Source: Spirochaetota bacterium
Lineage (GTDB): Bacteria; Spirochaetota; UBA4802; JAFGJZ01
NCBI GenBank assembly: GCA_029554345.1
Contig: JAKPJF010000113.1
Location: forward strand, 1 to 64,000
Length of the DNA stretch: 64,000 nucleotides
Reading direction: 5' to 3'
The stretch's first letter is position 1; each line of letters starts with the position of its first letter. The notes beneath the pieces are model-generated. The model was not told the DNA's origin, did not search any database, and saw only the letters and a program-made list of their open reading frames with translations. A program made the translations under genes and the position numbers. Shown in pieces: positions 43,798 to 52,219 of the stretch.

Positions 43798-44433
43798 TTA
43801 CCTAAAATATTTATCTATATCCGCAGTTGTTCCTTCGACAGCAGATAAAAGAATTTTTTCTACATATGCTTCATCGGGCTGACCTGTTATTGAAAGAGTC
43901 GCATTTCCAATATAGGCATCCGAAGAAAACCCGATAATTCTTTTAGTTCTAGTTTCATACATCCGGGTATAAATCGGAATATAAGACCGATAACCCCACT
44001 TATTGCTGACAGTATATAAAGATCCGGCCCATACAACCAGCAAATAATCTGATTTCATTTTTTCACTTAGTTCTTCTATTTTTTGCATGCTTGTTTCTGA
44101 AAGATATTCTGTTCTATGTATGGCAGGATCGCTGGCAATTTCAAAGTCAATAACATTATGATTCAAAGGGTATTTGTTGATCTTTCTGGATATTTCTGAT
44201 TGCGAAATCAGAATAAAACGACCGTTTGAAAGTAATTGCTCTGAGAATTTTGTTGCAAGTAAAATATCAACATCATTGTTGGTTCCTGCAAAAACTACAA
44301 TTTTTTGATTTGGCTTGAACTTGAAATTTTCATCAAGCGCTTTGTATTTTACCAAGCTTGATTCTGAAGTTTGACAACCGGTAAAAATTGTAAACAGAAC
44401 AATTGATGATAAGACACATTTGAAGCATTTCAT
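43798..44433 (-). CDS. lipoprotein, member 2 of a related pair
   Basis: A 211-residue lipoprotein with lipobox FTIFTGC. It shares with the adjacent protein a first strand segment (KIVVFAGTNNDVDILLATKFSEQLLSNGRFILISQSEI), the central KIEELSEKMKSDYLLVVWAG and similar length. Start is ATG 44433 with AAGGAG upstream; the in-frame ATG at 44457 would put a charged leader ahead of the signal peptide. It is preceded by the SUMF1-domain gene, 16 bases away. Confidence 0.75.
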   Translation of the reverse strand: MKCFKCVLSSIVLFTIFTGCQTSESSLVKYKALDENFKFKPNQKIVVFAGTNNDVDILLATKFSEQLLSNGRFILISQSEISRKINKYPLNHNVIDFEIASDPAIHRTEYLSETSMQKIEELSEKMKSDYLLVVWAGSLYTVSNKWGYRSYIPIYTRMYETRTKRIIGFSSDAYIGNATLSITGQPDEAYVEKILLSAVEGTTADIDKYFR

Positions 44434-44449
44434 ATATATTTTCTCCTTA

Positions 44450-45205
44450 TTAGTCATTCATTGTTATTCTAAATCCAATGTTGTTCTTTAGAGTCCTGTC
44501 CTTGAAATCATATCTTAAACCTACCTGAAGATAATATAACGCACTGTCAAAACTTCCGCCGCATGCTATTCTATATCCGCCTGAAGATAAACTTTCATCA
44601 AATGTCCATTCCCATACATTTCCGCTCATGTCAAACAATCCCGACGAATTGCTTTTTTTTGATCCAACTACTTGTGAAGTTTTGTTCGAGTTGTTGATAA
44701 ACCATGCAAAATCTTCAATATTAAAAGTTTTATTGTCAGCATCATAAACAATACTTGGACAATTTCCGGGAAGTAGAAATCCTGAATGCCGGTCTTTAGT
44801 TGCCGTGTTTGCTTTATTGACTTTTCGTGCTGCATATTCCCACTCTTTTGCTGAAGGCAAACGAACACCTTTTGCTTCAGTCTTTTGAAAAGGATATGTG
44901 GTATCATAGGTTATTCCGTCAGCGACAACTGATTGTAGCGATGACTTTATCGGGCTTTTAAATGATTTGTCATGATAATAAACAAAATCTAACTTGAGAT
45001 TATTTCCGCTCGTTTTATTGATATATTCTGTGCAGGCATTGCACCAAACAATAATGTCCTGCCATGTTAAATTAGTAACCGGTTGAAGTTCGCTTCCTGA
45101 GTCATTACTTCCCTTATTTCCAGAACAAGAAAAAGAATAACCGTTTGATTTAGCCCATCTAAATACAGCAACCCATGTTTTATAAGTGATTTCTGTAGTT
45201 CCCAT
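44450..45205 (-). CDS. SUMF1/FGE-type domain protein, N-terminus cut by frameshift
   Basis: A formylglycine-generating-enzyme (SUMF1) fold of 251 residues from the ATG at 45205. Seen motifs are QPVTNLTWQDIIVWCNAC, RLPSAKEWEYAARKV, SGLFDMSGNVWEWTFD, ACGGSFDSA and NIGFRI. In this family only some members have the active-site cysteines; here the role is uncertain and may be structural. The reading frame stays open upstream of 45205 to about 45320 and encodes the expected start of the domain (ISFDTVFISKGRF and HNFWMGTTE), but has no start codon. See the slippery site at 45310-45316 and the upstream module. Confidence 0.78.
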   Translation of the reverse strand: MGTTEITYKTWVAVFRWAKSNGYSFSCSGNKGSNDSGSELQPVTNLTWQDIIVWCNACTEYINKTSGNNLKLDFVYYHDKSFKSPIKSSLQSVVADGITYDTTYPFQKTEAKGVRLPSAKEWEYAARKVNKANTATKDRHSGFLLPGNCPSIVYDADNKTFNIEDFAWFINNSNKTSQVVGSKKSNSSGLFDMSGNVWEWTFDESLSSGGYRIACGGSFDSALYYLQVGLRYDFKDRTLKNNIGFRITMND

Positions 45206-45303
45206 CCAGAAATTATGACTGCATAATTCTTCTCTATCATCATTTAATCCGGATCTGAAACGGCCTTTAGAAATAAAAACTGTGTCGAAAGAAATGTTGC
45301 CTA

Positions 45304-45660
45304 TCAGAATTTTTTTATGTTTTTATTTTCATTTTTTGCATCTGAGTTTATGGTGCCCGCTTTTTGATAAACGGATAACCCGACTATTGAATTATTTTTT
45401 AGTTCTTTTGAAATCTTGCATTTAACAATGGTCATCATCGGAAACTCAACCGTTAGCGGTAAATACTGACCGTTAACATATATATATAGTTGATCTCCAA
45501 TTTTTACTTTGTCTGCAAAACTTGAATTGTTCATAACTACTACAATGCAATCGTGACGTACTTCGCGGATTTTACCTATAGCATCTGCGTTATCTGAAGA
45601 TTTTAGTAATATATTATGACTGATAATACAGAATAATATCAGTAAAAATTTTTTTACCAA
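45304..45660 (-). CDS. signal-peptide module apparently split from the SUMF1 domain
   Basis: A 118-residue protein with signal peptide (about residues 1-19) and a beta-rich domain, probably SH3-like or OB-like (IGKIREVRHDCIVVVMNNSSFADKVKIGDQLYIYVNGQYLPLTVEFPMMTIVKCKI). It ends in a polar, lysine/asparagine-rich tail and stops just after an A7 run. The SUMF1 domain continues in the -1 frame, so the two are very likely halves of one original exported protein of about 400 residues. Start is TTG 45660 with AAGGA upstream. Confidence 0.65.
   Translation of the reverse strand: MVKKFLLILFCIISHNILLKSSDNADAIGKIREVRHDCIVVVMNNSSFADKVKIGDQLYIYVNGQYLPLTVEFPMMTIVKCKISKELKNNSIVGLSVYQKAGTINSDAKNENKNIKKF
45310..45316 (-). 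promoter_or_regulatory. A7 slippery run at the frame junction
   Basis: Minus-strand codons ATA-AAA-AAA-TTC-TGA put the A7 in the A-AAA-AAA heptamer phase used for -1 frameshifting. A -1 shift, transcriptional slippage, or one added A would join 45304-45660 with the SUMF1 domain. It may also be a decayed gene or a sequencing error. Confidence 0.55.
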
Positions 45661-45979
45661 ATTATGTTCCTTTTTTTATAAAAAGGATGAAGTGTTATTG
45701 AAATCGTCAAGACAAATTTGATGAAAGAAGGAGTATAATCAAATATAATTCAAATGAGATAAGAATGGATTTAATAGATAATACGGATTGTGAAGTTTTT
45801 TTGATCAGGTTATGTTTATGAAAAGGAATGGTTTGTCTGAAATATTCTTGCTTAAGATTGAAGAAGATTGAAAAATTAAATTGTATTTTTACGGATACAA
45901 GTAAAAGAATTTGATTTAGATATATTAAAGTTCAATGAAGACATAATATAAAATTATTTATTTGAGGTATAAGAAAGGA
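45661..45979. other. AT-rich intergenic gap, nothing recognised
   Basis: About 320 bases between divergent genes, very AT-rich. I see no gene, strong hairpin or clear repeat. TATAAT-like strings occur at several places but without paired -35 boxes, so no promoter is called. Confidence 0.5.
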
Positions 45980-46825
45980 ATGAAATTTAAAAAAATATTT
46001 ACATTCATGATGCTACTTCTTCTATCTTCCTGTTCACTCACAGGGCAGACCGATAAGTCAGGTTTTTCTATCAATAAAACCGCGATGAATATTCACGATA
46101 GATTTGTCATACCTTCTTCATACAAACGAATAGAATATCCGGCTGATAGTTTTCAGAATTTTCTGAGAAGTTTTCCGCTCAAAAAATATGGTACCCCGGT
46201 TAAGATTTTCGACGGAAGTTTGAAGTACCGGCAGGATGTTCATTGTTCAGTACTTGATATAGATACGGGCAAAAAAGATCTTCAGCAGTGCGCGGACGCT
46301 GTTATGCGGCTGAGAGCCGAATATCTTTACAAAACCGGTCAATATGAAAAGATTCATTTTAACTTTTCAAACGGTTTTCGTGCGGATTATCACAAATGGA
46401 AATTGGGCTACAGAATTAAAAATAGGTCAAACCGGATAGCATGGGTCAGATTAGCAGAACCCGATAATTCAAGAAAAACTTTTCGGGAATATCTCGATGT
46501 TGTTTTCATGTATGCAGGATCAGCGTCTCTCGAACGTGAACTGAAGAAAGTGCCGATTGGCGAAGTTTCGCCCGGGGATGTTCTCATTCAGGGCGGAAGT
46601 CCCGGTCATGCACTTATCGTAATGGATGCCGCCGAAGATATTAAAACCGGAAAAAGAATATTTATTCTCGCTCAGAGCTACATGCCCGCGCAGGATATTC
46701 ATATTGTTATCAATCCCGAGAATGATGATATTTCTCCATGGTATGAGGCGGATCCTTCCGCTAAACAGATTATCACGCCTGAGTGGAATTTTACAATTGA
46801 TAACCTCATGCGCTTCAAAGATTGA
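45980..46825 (+). CDS. DUF4846-domain lipoprotein
   Basis: A 281-residue lipoprotein (signal peptide MKFKKIFTFMMLLLLSSC, lipobox LLSSC, Cys 18). The body matches DUF4846: SFQNFLRSFPLKKYGTPVKIFDGSLKYRQDVHCSVLDIDTGKKDLQQCADAVMRLRAEYLY, FNFSNGFRADYHKWKLGYR, FREYLDVVFMYAGSASLERELKKVPIGEV and GDVLIQGGSPGHALIVMDAAED. Function of the family is unknown. ATG 45980 fits the signal peptide; GAGGT lies 11 bases before it, and a TTG at 45962 is an alternative. A broken copy of residues about 54-89 sits at 42964-43068. Confidence 0.88.
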   Translation: MKFKKIFTFMMLLLLSSCSLTGQTDKSGFSINKTAMNIHDRFVIPSSYKRIEYPADSFQNFLRSFPLKKYGTPVKIFDGSLKYRQDVHCSVLDIDTGKKDLQQCADAVMRLRAEYLYKTGQYEKIHFNFSNGFRADYHKWKLGYRIKNRSNRIAWVRLAEPDNSRKTFREYLDVVFMYAGSASLERELKKVPIGEVSPGDVLIQGGSPGHALIVMDAAEDIKTGKRIFILAQSYMPAQDIHIVINPENDDISPWYEADPSAKQIITPEWNFTIDNLMRFKD

Positions 46826-46898
46826 TAATATTTTATTGACACTATCCGGCATGATTTAACTATTTAAAAAAATAACGGATAATTCCCGCGAGGTAATA

Positions 46899-48605
46899 AT
46901 GAGCTTAAAAGAATCTCTGATTAAAATGGAAGCGCACAATTCCATTTTTGAAAACGCGATACGTTCGCTAGAAATCCCTACATGTGCGGTTTTCGGCAAA
47001 GGCGAAAACCTGAGCCCGGTTTCTTTCACAGAAGCTTCCGACACTATTTCTACAAAAGACAGCGCAAAAGTTGCAGAATCTTTCCCTCAGACAAGTTCTG
47101 CGTCAAAGAACAAGGTTCTAAGCGCTTCAGGAACTAATGCATCTCCTCTCAAAGGAAAAAGAGTTGCGGTTCTTTTTTCAGGCGGACCGGCTGCAGGCGG
47201 ACACAATGTTGTTTACGGTCTCAAAAAAATTCTCGGAAAAGACAACACTCTTCTCGGAGTTAAAGCCGGCCCTAAAGGTCTTCTTGAAGGTAAGCTTTTT
47301 GAAATAACTGATGAAGCTGTAGCAAAAGTGAGAAACACCGGCGGATTCGATTTTCTCGGTTCAGACAGAACTAAGATCAAAACCGACGAGCAGTTTGCAA
47401 AAGTAAAAAAAACATGCGTAGACAATAAACTTGATGCCATCGTTGTAATCGGCGGAGATGATTCAAACACTAACGCCGCGGTTCTTGCCGAGCTTCTTTT
47501 TTCAGGCGTAAAAGCCGACGGAAGCGGAGTTCAGGTAATCGGATGCCCTAAAACTATCGACGGTGATCTTCAGATCGGAGATCTTCTTCCGATATCTTTC
47601 GGATTTGACACAGCTACTAAAATATATGCAGAGCTTGCGGGCAACATTCTTCAGGATACTCCATCTTCAAGAAAATACTGGCACTTCATAAAACTTATGG
47701 GACGTTCTGCTTCTCATGTTGCTCTTGAAGTTGCAATGCAGGTTAAACCTCCGGTAGCCCTCATTTCGGAAGAAGTTTCTGAAAAGAAAATGCCTCTTTC
47801 TAAAATCGTTGATGACATTGCGAAAGTTGTAATCGACAGATCTAAAAACGGCATGAATTACGGTGCGGTTCTTATTCCTGAAGGAATCATAGAATTTATC
47901 CCTGAGATGAACACTCTCATTGCCGAACTCAATGACAAGCTTGCAAGCGTTGAAGCAGAAATCTCAAAGATGACTGCAGAAGAAAAACGTCCTTTCGTAA
48001 TTGGAAAGCTTTCCTCAGAACACCAGAAGCTTATGAATTCTCTTCCTGTTTACATCGTAGACATGCTTCTTGCTGAAAGAGATTCACACGGAAATCTTCA
48101 GGTATCGCTTATCCCTACAGAAAAGCTTTTCATCGACATGGTTGCGAAGCGCGTTAAGGAGCTTGATTCAACAGTTCCTTTCGCTACTCTCAATCACTTC
48201 TTCGGTTACGAAGGCAGATGCGGAGCTCCGACTCTTTTCGACGCTGCATACTGCTACAATCTCGGACTCACTGCCGGTTCGCTAATCCTTTCAGGAAAAA
48301 CAGGCTACATCGCGAGCGTGTCTGATCTTGATAAAGGCGGAAAACCGATCGGCATTCCTCTTACAGGTCTTCTCAATATCGAAAGACGTCACGGAAAGGA
48401 CGAATTCGTTATTGAAAAAGCTCTTGTTAAAACTGATTCGGAAGCGTTTAAATATTTCGCTGAAAGAAGAGCTGAATGGGCAAAAGCTGATGTATTCGCA
48501 TCATCCGGACCCCGTCAGCTTTGGGGACCAGCGGCAAAACAGATTCCTGTTACAGTTGCTCTCAACAGAAAATACTCTTCGCTCGGATTCAATTTCGGTG
48601 AATAA
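46899..48605 (+). CDS. pfp: pyrophosphate-dependent 6-phosphofructokinase
   Basis: Phosphorylates fructose-6-phosphate using PPi instead of ATP and can run in reverse. The 568-residue protein is of the long PFP form. Diagnostic residues: GGDDSN, where Asp replaces the Gly used by ATP enzymes, and PKTIDGD, with the Lys that favours PPi. Also visible are FSGGPAAGGHN (phosphate-binding start) and FKLMGRSASHVALE-like segments. The 100-residue N-terminal extension is Ser-rich. In cells with low ATP yield this gains energy from glycolysis and ties to the CBS-pyrophosphatase at 10.7 kb. GAGGT precedes the ATG. Confidence 0.95.
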   Translation: MSLKESLIKMEAHNSIFENAIRSLEIPTCAVFGKGENLSPVSFTEASDTISTKDSAKVAESFPQTSSASKNKVLSASGTNASPLKGKRVAVLFSGGPAAGGHNVVYGLKKILGKDNTLLGVKAGPKGLLEGKLFEITDEAVAKVRNTGGFDFLGSDRTKIKTDEQFAKVKKTCVDNKLDAIVVIGGDDSNTNAAVLAELLFSGVKADGSGVQVIGCPKTIDGDLQIGDLLPISFGFDTATKIYAELAGNILQDTPSSRKYWHFIKLMGRSASHVALEVAMQVKPPVALISEEVSEKKMPLSKIVDDIAKVVIDRSKNGMNYGAVLIPEGIIEFIPEMNTLIAELNDKLASVEAEISKMTAEEKRPFVIGKLSSEHQKLMNSLPVYIVDMLLAERDSHGNLQVSLIPTEKLFIDMVAKRVKELDSTVPFATLNHFFGYEGRCGAPTLFDAAYCYNLGLTAGSLILSGKTGYIASVSDLDKGGKPIGIPLTGLLNIERRHGKDEFVIEKALVKTDSEAFKYFAERRAEWAKADVFASSGPRQLWGPAAKQIPVTVALNRKYSSLGFNFGE

Positions 48606-48608
48606 AAT

Positions 48609-48635
48609 AAAAGCCCGCTGCAAGGCGGGTTTTTA
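48609..48635 (+). terminator. rho-independent terminator after pfp
   Basis: Stem CCCGC / GCGGG extended by A-T and one G-U pair, small loop, then TTTTTATTTTA. It ends four bases after the pfp stop begins, and 18 bases before the next gene. Confidence 0.85.
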
Positions 48636-48652
48636 TTTTAGAGAAAATATTT

Positions 48653-49258
48653 ATGAACATAAAACTTGTAGTTTTTGATCTTGGCAATGTGCTTTTTACT
48701 TTTTCAGTTGACCGGGCTTTTAATTATTGGGCGGCAAAAACCGGAGAGAGTGCCGAATTGCTTAAAAGCCGCTTTGTTCAGGATGAGATGTATGATCTTC
48801 ATGAAAAAGGTAAAATCACAACTTCGCAGTATTCCCAACATGTAACGGCTATGCTTAAAATCAGTCTTTCAGAAAATGATTTTTTAGACGGATGGAACGA
48901 TATTCTCATGCATCCTATAATGCCTTCGTTTGAAGTTGTGCGGAATGTAAAAGAAAAAGGAATTCAAACTGCTGTATTGAGTAATACCAATTTCCCGCAT
49001 ACGGTTATATTAAAAGAGAAATATGGGAGTTTGTTCGGAATATTCGACGGTATATTTTTTTCAAATGATATCGGTTTCAGAAAGCCCGAAAAAGATTCAT
49101 TTCTGCATGTGATAAATTCCTTAGGAGCAGATGCGAAAAACTCTCTGATGATAGATGATCTGAAAGAGAACATTATAGGCGCGGCAGATATAGGTATGAA
49201 TACTCTTCATCTTGAGGATTATACTGCTCTCGATGAAAGAATTAAAGTGTTTCTGTAA
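48653..49258 (+). CDS. HAD-superfamily phosphatase, subfamily IA
   Basis: A 201-residue Rossmann-fold phosphatase. Motif I is VFDLGNVLF (residues 7-15; the usual second Asp is replaced by Asn, as in several subfamily IA members). Motif II is LSNTN, motif III the Lys in FRKPEKDSF, and motif IV is MIDDLKENIIGA. Cap domain is helical (about residues 20-90). Substrates cannot be told from sequence. Its 3' end nearly meets the tag gene on the other strand. Confidence 0.88.
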   Translation: MNIKLVVFDLGNVLFTFSVDRAFNYWAAKTGESAELLKSRFVQDEMYDLHEKGKITTSQYSQHVTAMLKISLSENDFLDGWNDILMHPIMPSFEVVRNVKEKGIQTAVLSNTNFPHTVILKEKYGSLFGIFDGIFFSNDIGFRKPEKDSFLHVINSLGADAKNSLMIDDLKENIIGAADIGMNTLHLEDYTALDERIKVFL

Positions 49259-49267
49259 AAACGCGTA

Positions 49268-49834
49268 TTACTTTCCGCATTCTTTATGACGGAAGCAGTC
49301 AGTTGTATGTCCGTTAATCATTCCGATTGCCATTATAAGAGCAAAAATTATAGTTGAGCCGACAAAGCTCATTCCGCGTTTTTTCAGTTCGTTTGAAATA
49401 TGGTCTGAAAGTTCATCTTTTACCGGCATTTCGGACAGAGTCTTATATTTCGGATTTAGAGGTTTTCCATGAATGAAACTCCAAATAAACTTGTCGAAAC
49501 TTCCGAATTCTTTTTGTATTTCCAAAAAAACCTTGGCGTTTTGTATTGCAGATTTAATTTTCAGACGGTTGCGGATAATTCCTTCGTTTTGCAAAAGCTT
49601 TTCAACATCAGAGGAAGTGAATGCTGCAACTTTTTTAGGATCAAAGTCCTTAAATGCTTTTCTGTAATTCTCACGCTTTTTCAATATGGTTTCCCACGAG
49701 AGACCGGCCTGTGCGCCTTCAAGAACAATCATTTCAAAAAGCTTATTCTCGTCATGAAGCGGAACTCCCCACTGATCATCATGATATTCTATATAAAGAG
49801 GATTTTTGAGGTTTACCCATCCGCAGCGTTTCAT
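49268..49834 (-). CDS. tag: DNA-3-methyladenine glycosylase I
   Basis: Base-excision repair enzyme that removes 3-methyladenine from DNA. The 188-residue length matches E. coli Tag (187). Motifs are RCGWVNLKNPLYIEYHDDQWGVPLHDENKLFEMIVLEGAQAGLSWETIL, FDPKKVAAF, and MSFVGSTIIFALIMAIGMINGHTTDCFRH; the Cys/His residues in RCGW and CFRH are zinc ligands in Tag. ATG 49834 has AAAGG upstream; an in-frame ATG at 49882 would add a 16-residue leader that is not part of the family. Confidence 0.93.
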   Translation of the reverse strand: MKRCGWVNLKNPLYIEYHDDQWGVPLHDENKLFEMIVLEGAQAGLSWETILKKRENYRKAFKDFDPKKVAAFTSSDVEKLLQNEGIIRNRLKIKSAIQNAKVFLEIQKEFGSFDKFIWSFIHGKPLNPKYKTLSEMPVKDELSDHISNELKKRGMSFVGSTIIFALIMAIGMINGHTTDCFRHKECGK

Positions 49835-50033
49835 GTAAATGCCTTTCTTTTTAAAATTTAATAATCTGAACATTTTTAGCATAATGATCCAATACTATAA
49901 AAGCATTTTTTATCATCTTAATATATTAATTTGACTTTTATTTTATGACATCATATTCTTAATCTTTAAGTTAGTTTTAATTATTCCATCGCTACGGTTA
50001 TGATTAATAAATGATTGTGAGGACGATTTCAGA

Positions 50034-52157
50034 ATGTATTCTGAAAAAAATGCAATTGAAACGAGCGAAATTGACTACAGCAGAATTGTGAAATTTCTCT
50101 ATATACTTGTTCTTTCAGTCTCAATGCCTCTAATCGTTATGACCGCTCTTATTAATCCTGATAAATTATTACTTCCTCATAATATCATGTTTTCTGTTAC
50201 CTATATTGCTGCATTAATATGTTTCACTTTTTTTAAAAAAATACCGAGAGATGTTCATTTCTATGTTATCGTCCTGAGTATTTTTTTAGCAGGAATAATA
50301 TCCATTGCTGAATGGAAAACTTCAGGTTCGGGAATTATTCTGTTTATATCCGCAATTGTTATGTCGGCTTTCTTTTTGAAAATCAGAACAACTTTTATGT
50401 TTATGTGCACATCTGTCGCTGTTCAGATTCTTTTTATGTTTTTCCCTTCGAATAGTTTTGATATGCTGAGACTAGTTGTTTTATGTACTTATATTCTCTT
50501 TATGCTGGTTTTGGTAAAAACCGCCTATTTGTTCAGAAACGCGTACCTTGATGCCGTATTAAAGATTACCGGAAAAAATGAACGTCTTACTGTCATACAT
50601 GAGAACCTTCTGGCTGAAAAAGAAAAATCCGCATTATTTGAGAGAGAGCTGGCCAGTCAAAAACAGTTTGTTGAGGATATTCTGAACAGTCTTCCGGGAA
50701 TTTTTCTTTTGTATGATGTGAACGGAACTCCCGGGATTATAAAATGGAATAAGAACTTTGAAACATTGATCGGCTATAACTCCGATGAAATAAAAGGAAG
50801 GGTCATTGTTGACTGGATCGCTGATGAAAATAAAGAGGAAGCCGCTGAAATGGTGAGTAAAATTATTGAGGAAGGTGAAGGATTTTTTGAAGCCGATTTG
50901 AAAAGAAAAGACGGAACTGTTGTTCCATATTTTCTTACAGGCAAAATTATTGATATAAAGGGACAAAAATATCTTGTCGGAACTGGTTATGATATCAGCA
51001 GAAAAAAACAGCTCGAAGAATATTTCTATCAGAATCAGAAAATGGAAGCGCTCGGCAGTCTAGCCGGCGGAGTAGCTCATGACTTAAATAATATTCTCGG
51101 GGCCGTATTGGGATATTCTGAGCTTCTGTCATCGCAGGAAGATTTGTCGGAAGAATCGGCTGAATATGTTTCCGCTATAATTAAAGTCTGCAGCAGGGCG
51201 CAGGATTTTATCGGTCAGATAATGGCTCTCAGCAGAAAGACCGTTTCGAGGACTGAAGTGTTCAGTATAAAGAAACTTGTAGAAGATTCGGCAGATTTTG
51301 TGAAGAGTTCTGTTCCTGACAATACTGTTTTGAAAATTGAATTACCGGAAGAAGATATCAATGTCGAGGCAGATCCTGTTCAGATTAATCAGGTTATAAT
51401 TAATCTCTTCAATAATTCTCTTTATGCTATGGAAAACAAAAACGGAGTTATCGGACTTTCTCTCTCAAGTATTACCGCGAGTCCGGATAATCTGCTGGGG
51501 CTTGAGCCGGGCAGAGAATACGCCGAGATACGGATAAAAGATACGGGATGCGGAATAGCAAAAGAAATTTCATCCAGAATATTTGATCCGTTTTTTTCGA
51601 CTAAACCGAAAGGAGAGGGCAGCGGAATGGGTTTATCTGTTGCTCTCGGGATAGCAAAAAAATTCAGAGGAAATATAATTTTTGAAAGCACTCCGAATGC
51701 CGGAAGTGATTTTTTTGTCTATCTTCCTGTCTCATATAAGGAAATATCTTCTTGTGCAGGTGCCGAAGGAAGAGGTTTTAAAAAGGGATCGCGGGAGAAA
51801 ATAGCGCTGATTGACGACGAAAAAGATCTTCTTTTGACCGGCTCCGAGCTTTTGAAAAGAATGAATTATGAAGTTGATGTTTTTTCAAATGGAAAGGATG
51901 CTCTTACTGCTATAAGTAAAAATCCGGGGGAATATGCTCTCATTATAACCGACTATATGATGCCAGGTATGACCGGATACGATCTGGCGAAAGAGGTACT
52001 GTCTTTGTGTCCTTCCAAACCGATTATACTGGTTTCGGGATTCAGTGATAGTCTGGATGAGAAAAGTATCAAAGACTGCGGAATAAAATATTACATGAGC
52101 AAGCCGTATTCAGCAAAAGTTCTATCTGATAAGATATGTGAACTTTTGAGTGCATAA
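50034..52157 (+). CDS. membrane hybrid histidine kinase (PAS-HisKA-HATPase-REC)
   Basis: A 707-residue hybrid sensor kinase. The N-terminal 180 residues are mostly hydrophobic with about six TM helices. A PAS domain follows at about 205-325 (ILNSLPGIFLLYDVNGTPGIIKWNKNFETLIGY), then HisKA with the H-box LAGGVAHDLNNILGAVLGY (His about 350), HATPase (NLFNNSLYAM, DTGCGIAKE, GSGMGLSVALGIAKKF), and a C-terminal receiver (LIDDEKD, acceptor Asp in IITDYMMPGM). The signal sensed is unknown. A GAGGA site lies before the ATG. Confidence 0.92.
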   Translation: MYSEKNAIETSEIDYSRIVKFLYILVLSVSMPLIVMTALINPDKLLLPHNIMFSVTYIAALICFTFFKKIPRDVHFYVIVLSIFLAGIISIAEWKTSGSGIILFISAIVMSAFFLKIRTTFMFMCTSVAVQILFMFFPSNSFDMLRLVVLCTYILFMLVLVKTAYLFRNAYLDAVLKITGKNERLTVIHENLLAEKEKSALFERELASQKQFVEDILNSLPGIFLLYDVNGTPGIIKWNKNFETLIGYNSDEIKGRVIVDWIADENKEEAAEMVSKIIEEGEGFFEADLKRKDGTVVPYFLTGKIIDIKGQKYLVGTGYDISRKKQLEEYFYQNQKMEALGSLAGGVAHDLNNILGAVLGYSELLSSQEDLSEESAEYVSAIIKVCSRAQDFIGQIMALSRKTVSRTEVFSIKKLVEDSADFVKSSVPDNTVLKIELPEEDINVEADPVQINQVIINLFNNSLYAMENKNGVIGLSLSSITASPDNLLGLEPGREYAEIRIKDTGCGIAKEISSRIFDPFFSTKPKGEGSGMGLSVALGIAKKFRGNIIFESTPNAGSDFFVYLPVSYKEISSCAGAEGRGFKKGSREKIALIDDEKDLLLTGSELLKRMNYEVDVFSNGKDALTAISKNPGEYALIITDYMMPGMTGYDLAKEVLSLCPSKPIILVSGFSDSLDEKSIKDCGIKYYMSKPYSAKVLSDKICELLSA

Positions 52158-52174
52158 CGCAATTTCCTTGACTT

Positions 52175-52215
52175 AAAAATAAACCCGATGGAAAAGATTT
52201 CATCGGGCTTATTTT
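52175..52215 (+). terminator. terminator before the amidase gene
   Basis: A long stem of about 17 bp pairs AAAATAAACCCGATGGA with TTCATCGGGCTTATTTT with one G-U mismatch. It ends right before the amidase start codon, so the amidase presumably depends on readthrough or on a start within the region. Confidence 0.8.
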
Positions 52216-52219
52216 ATAC

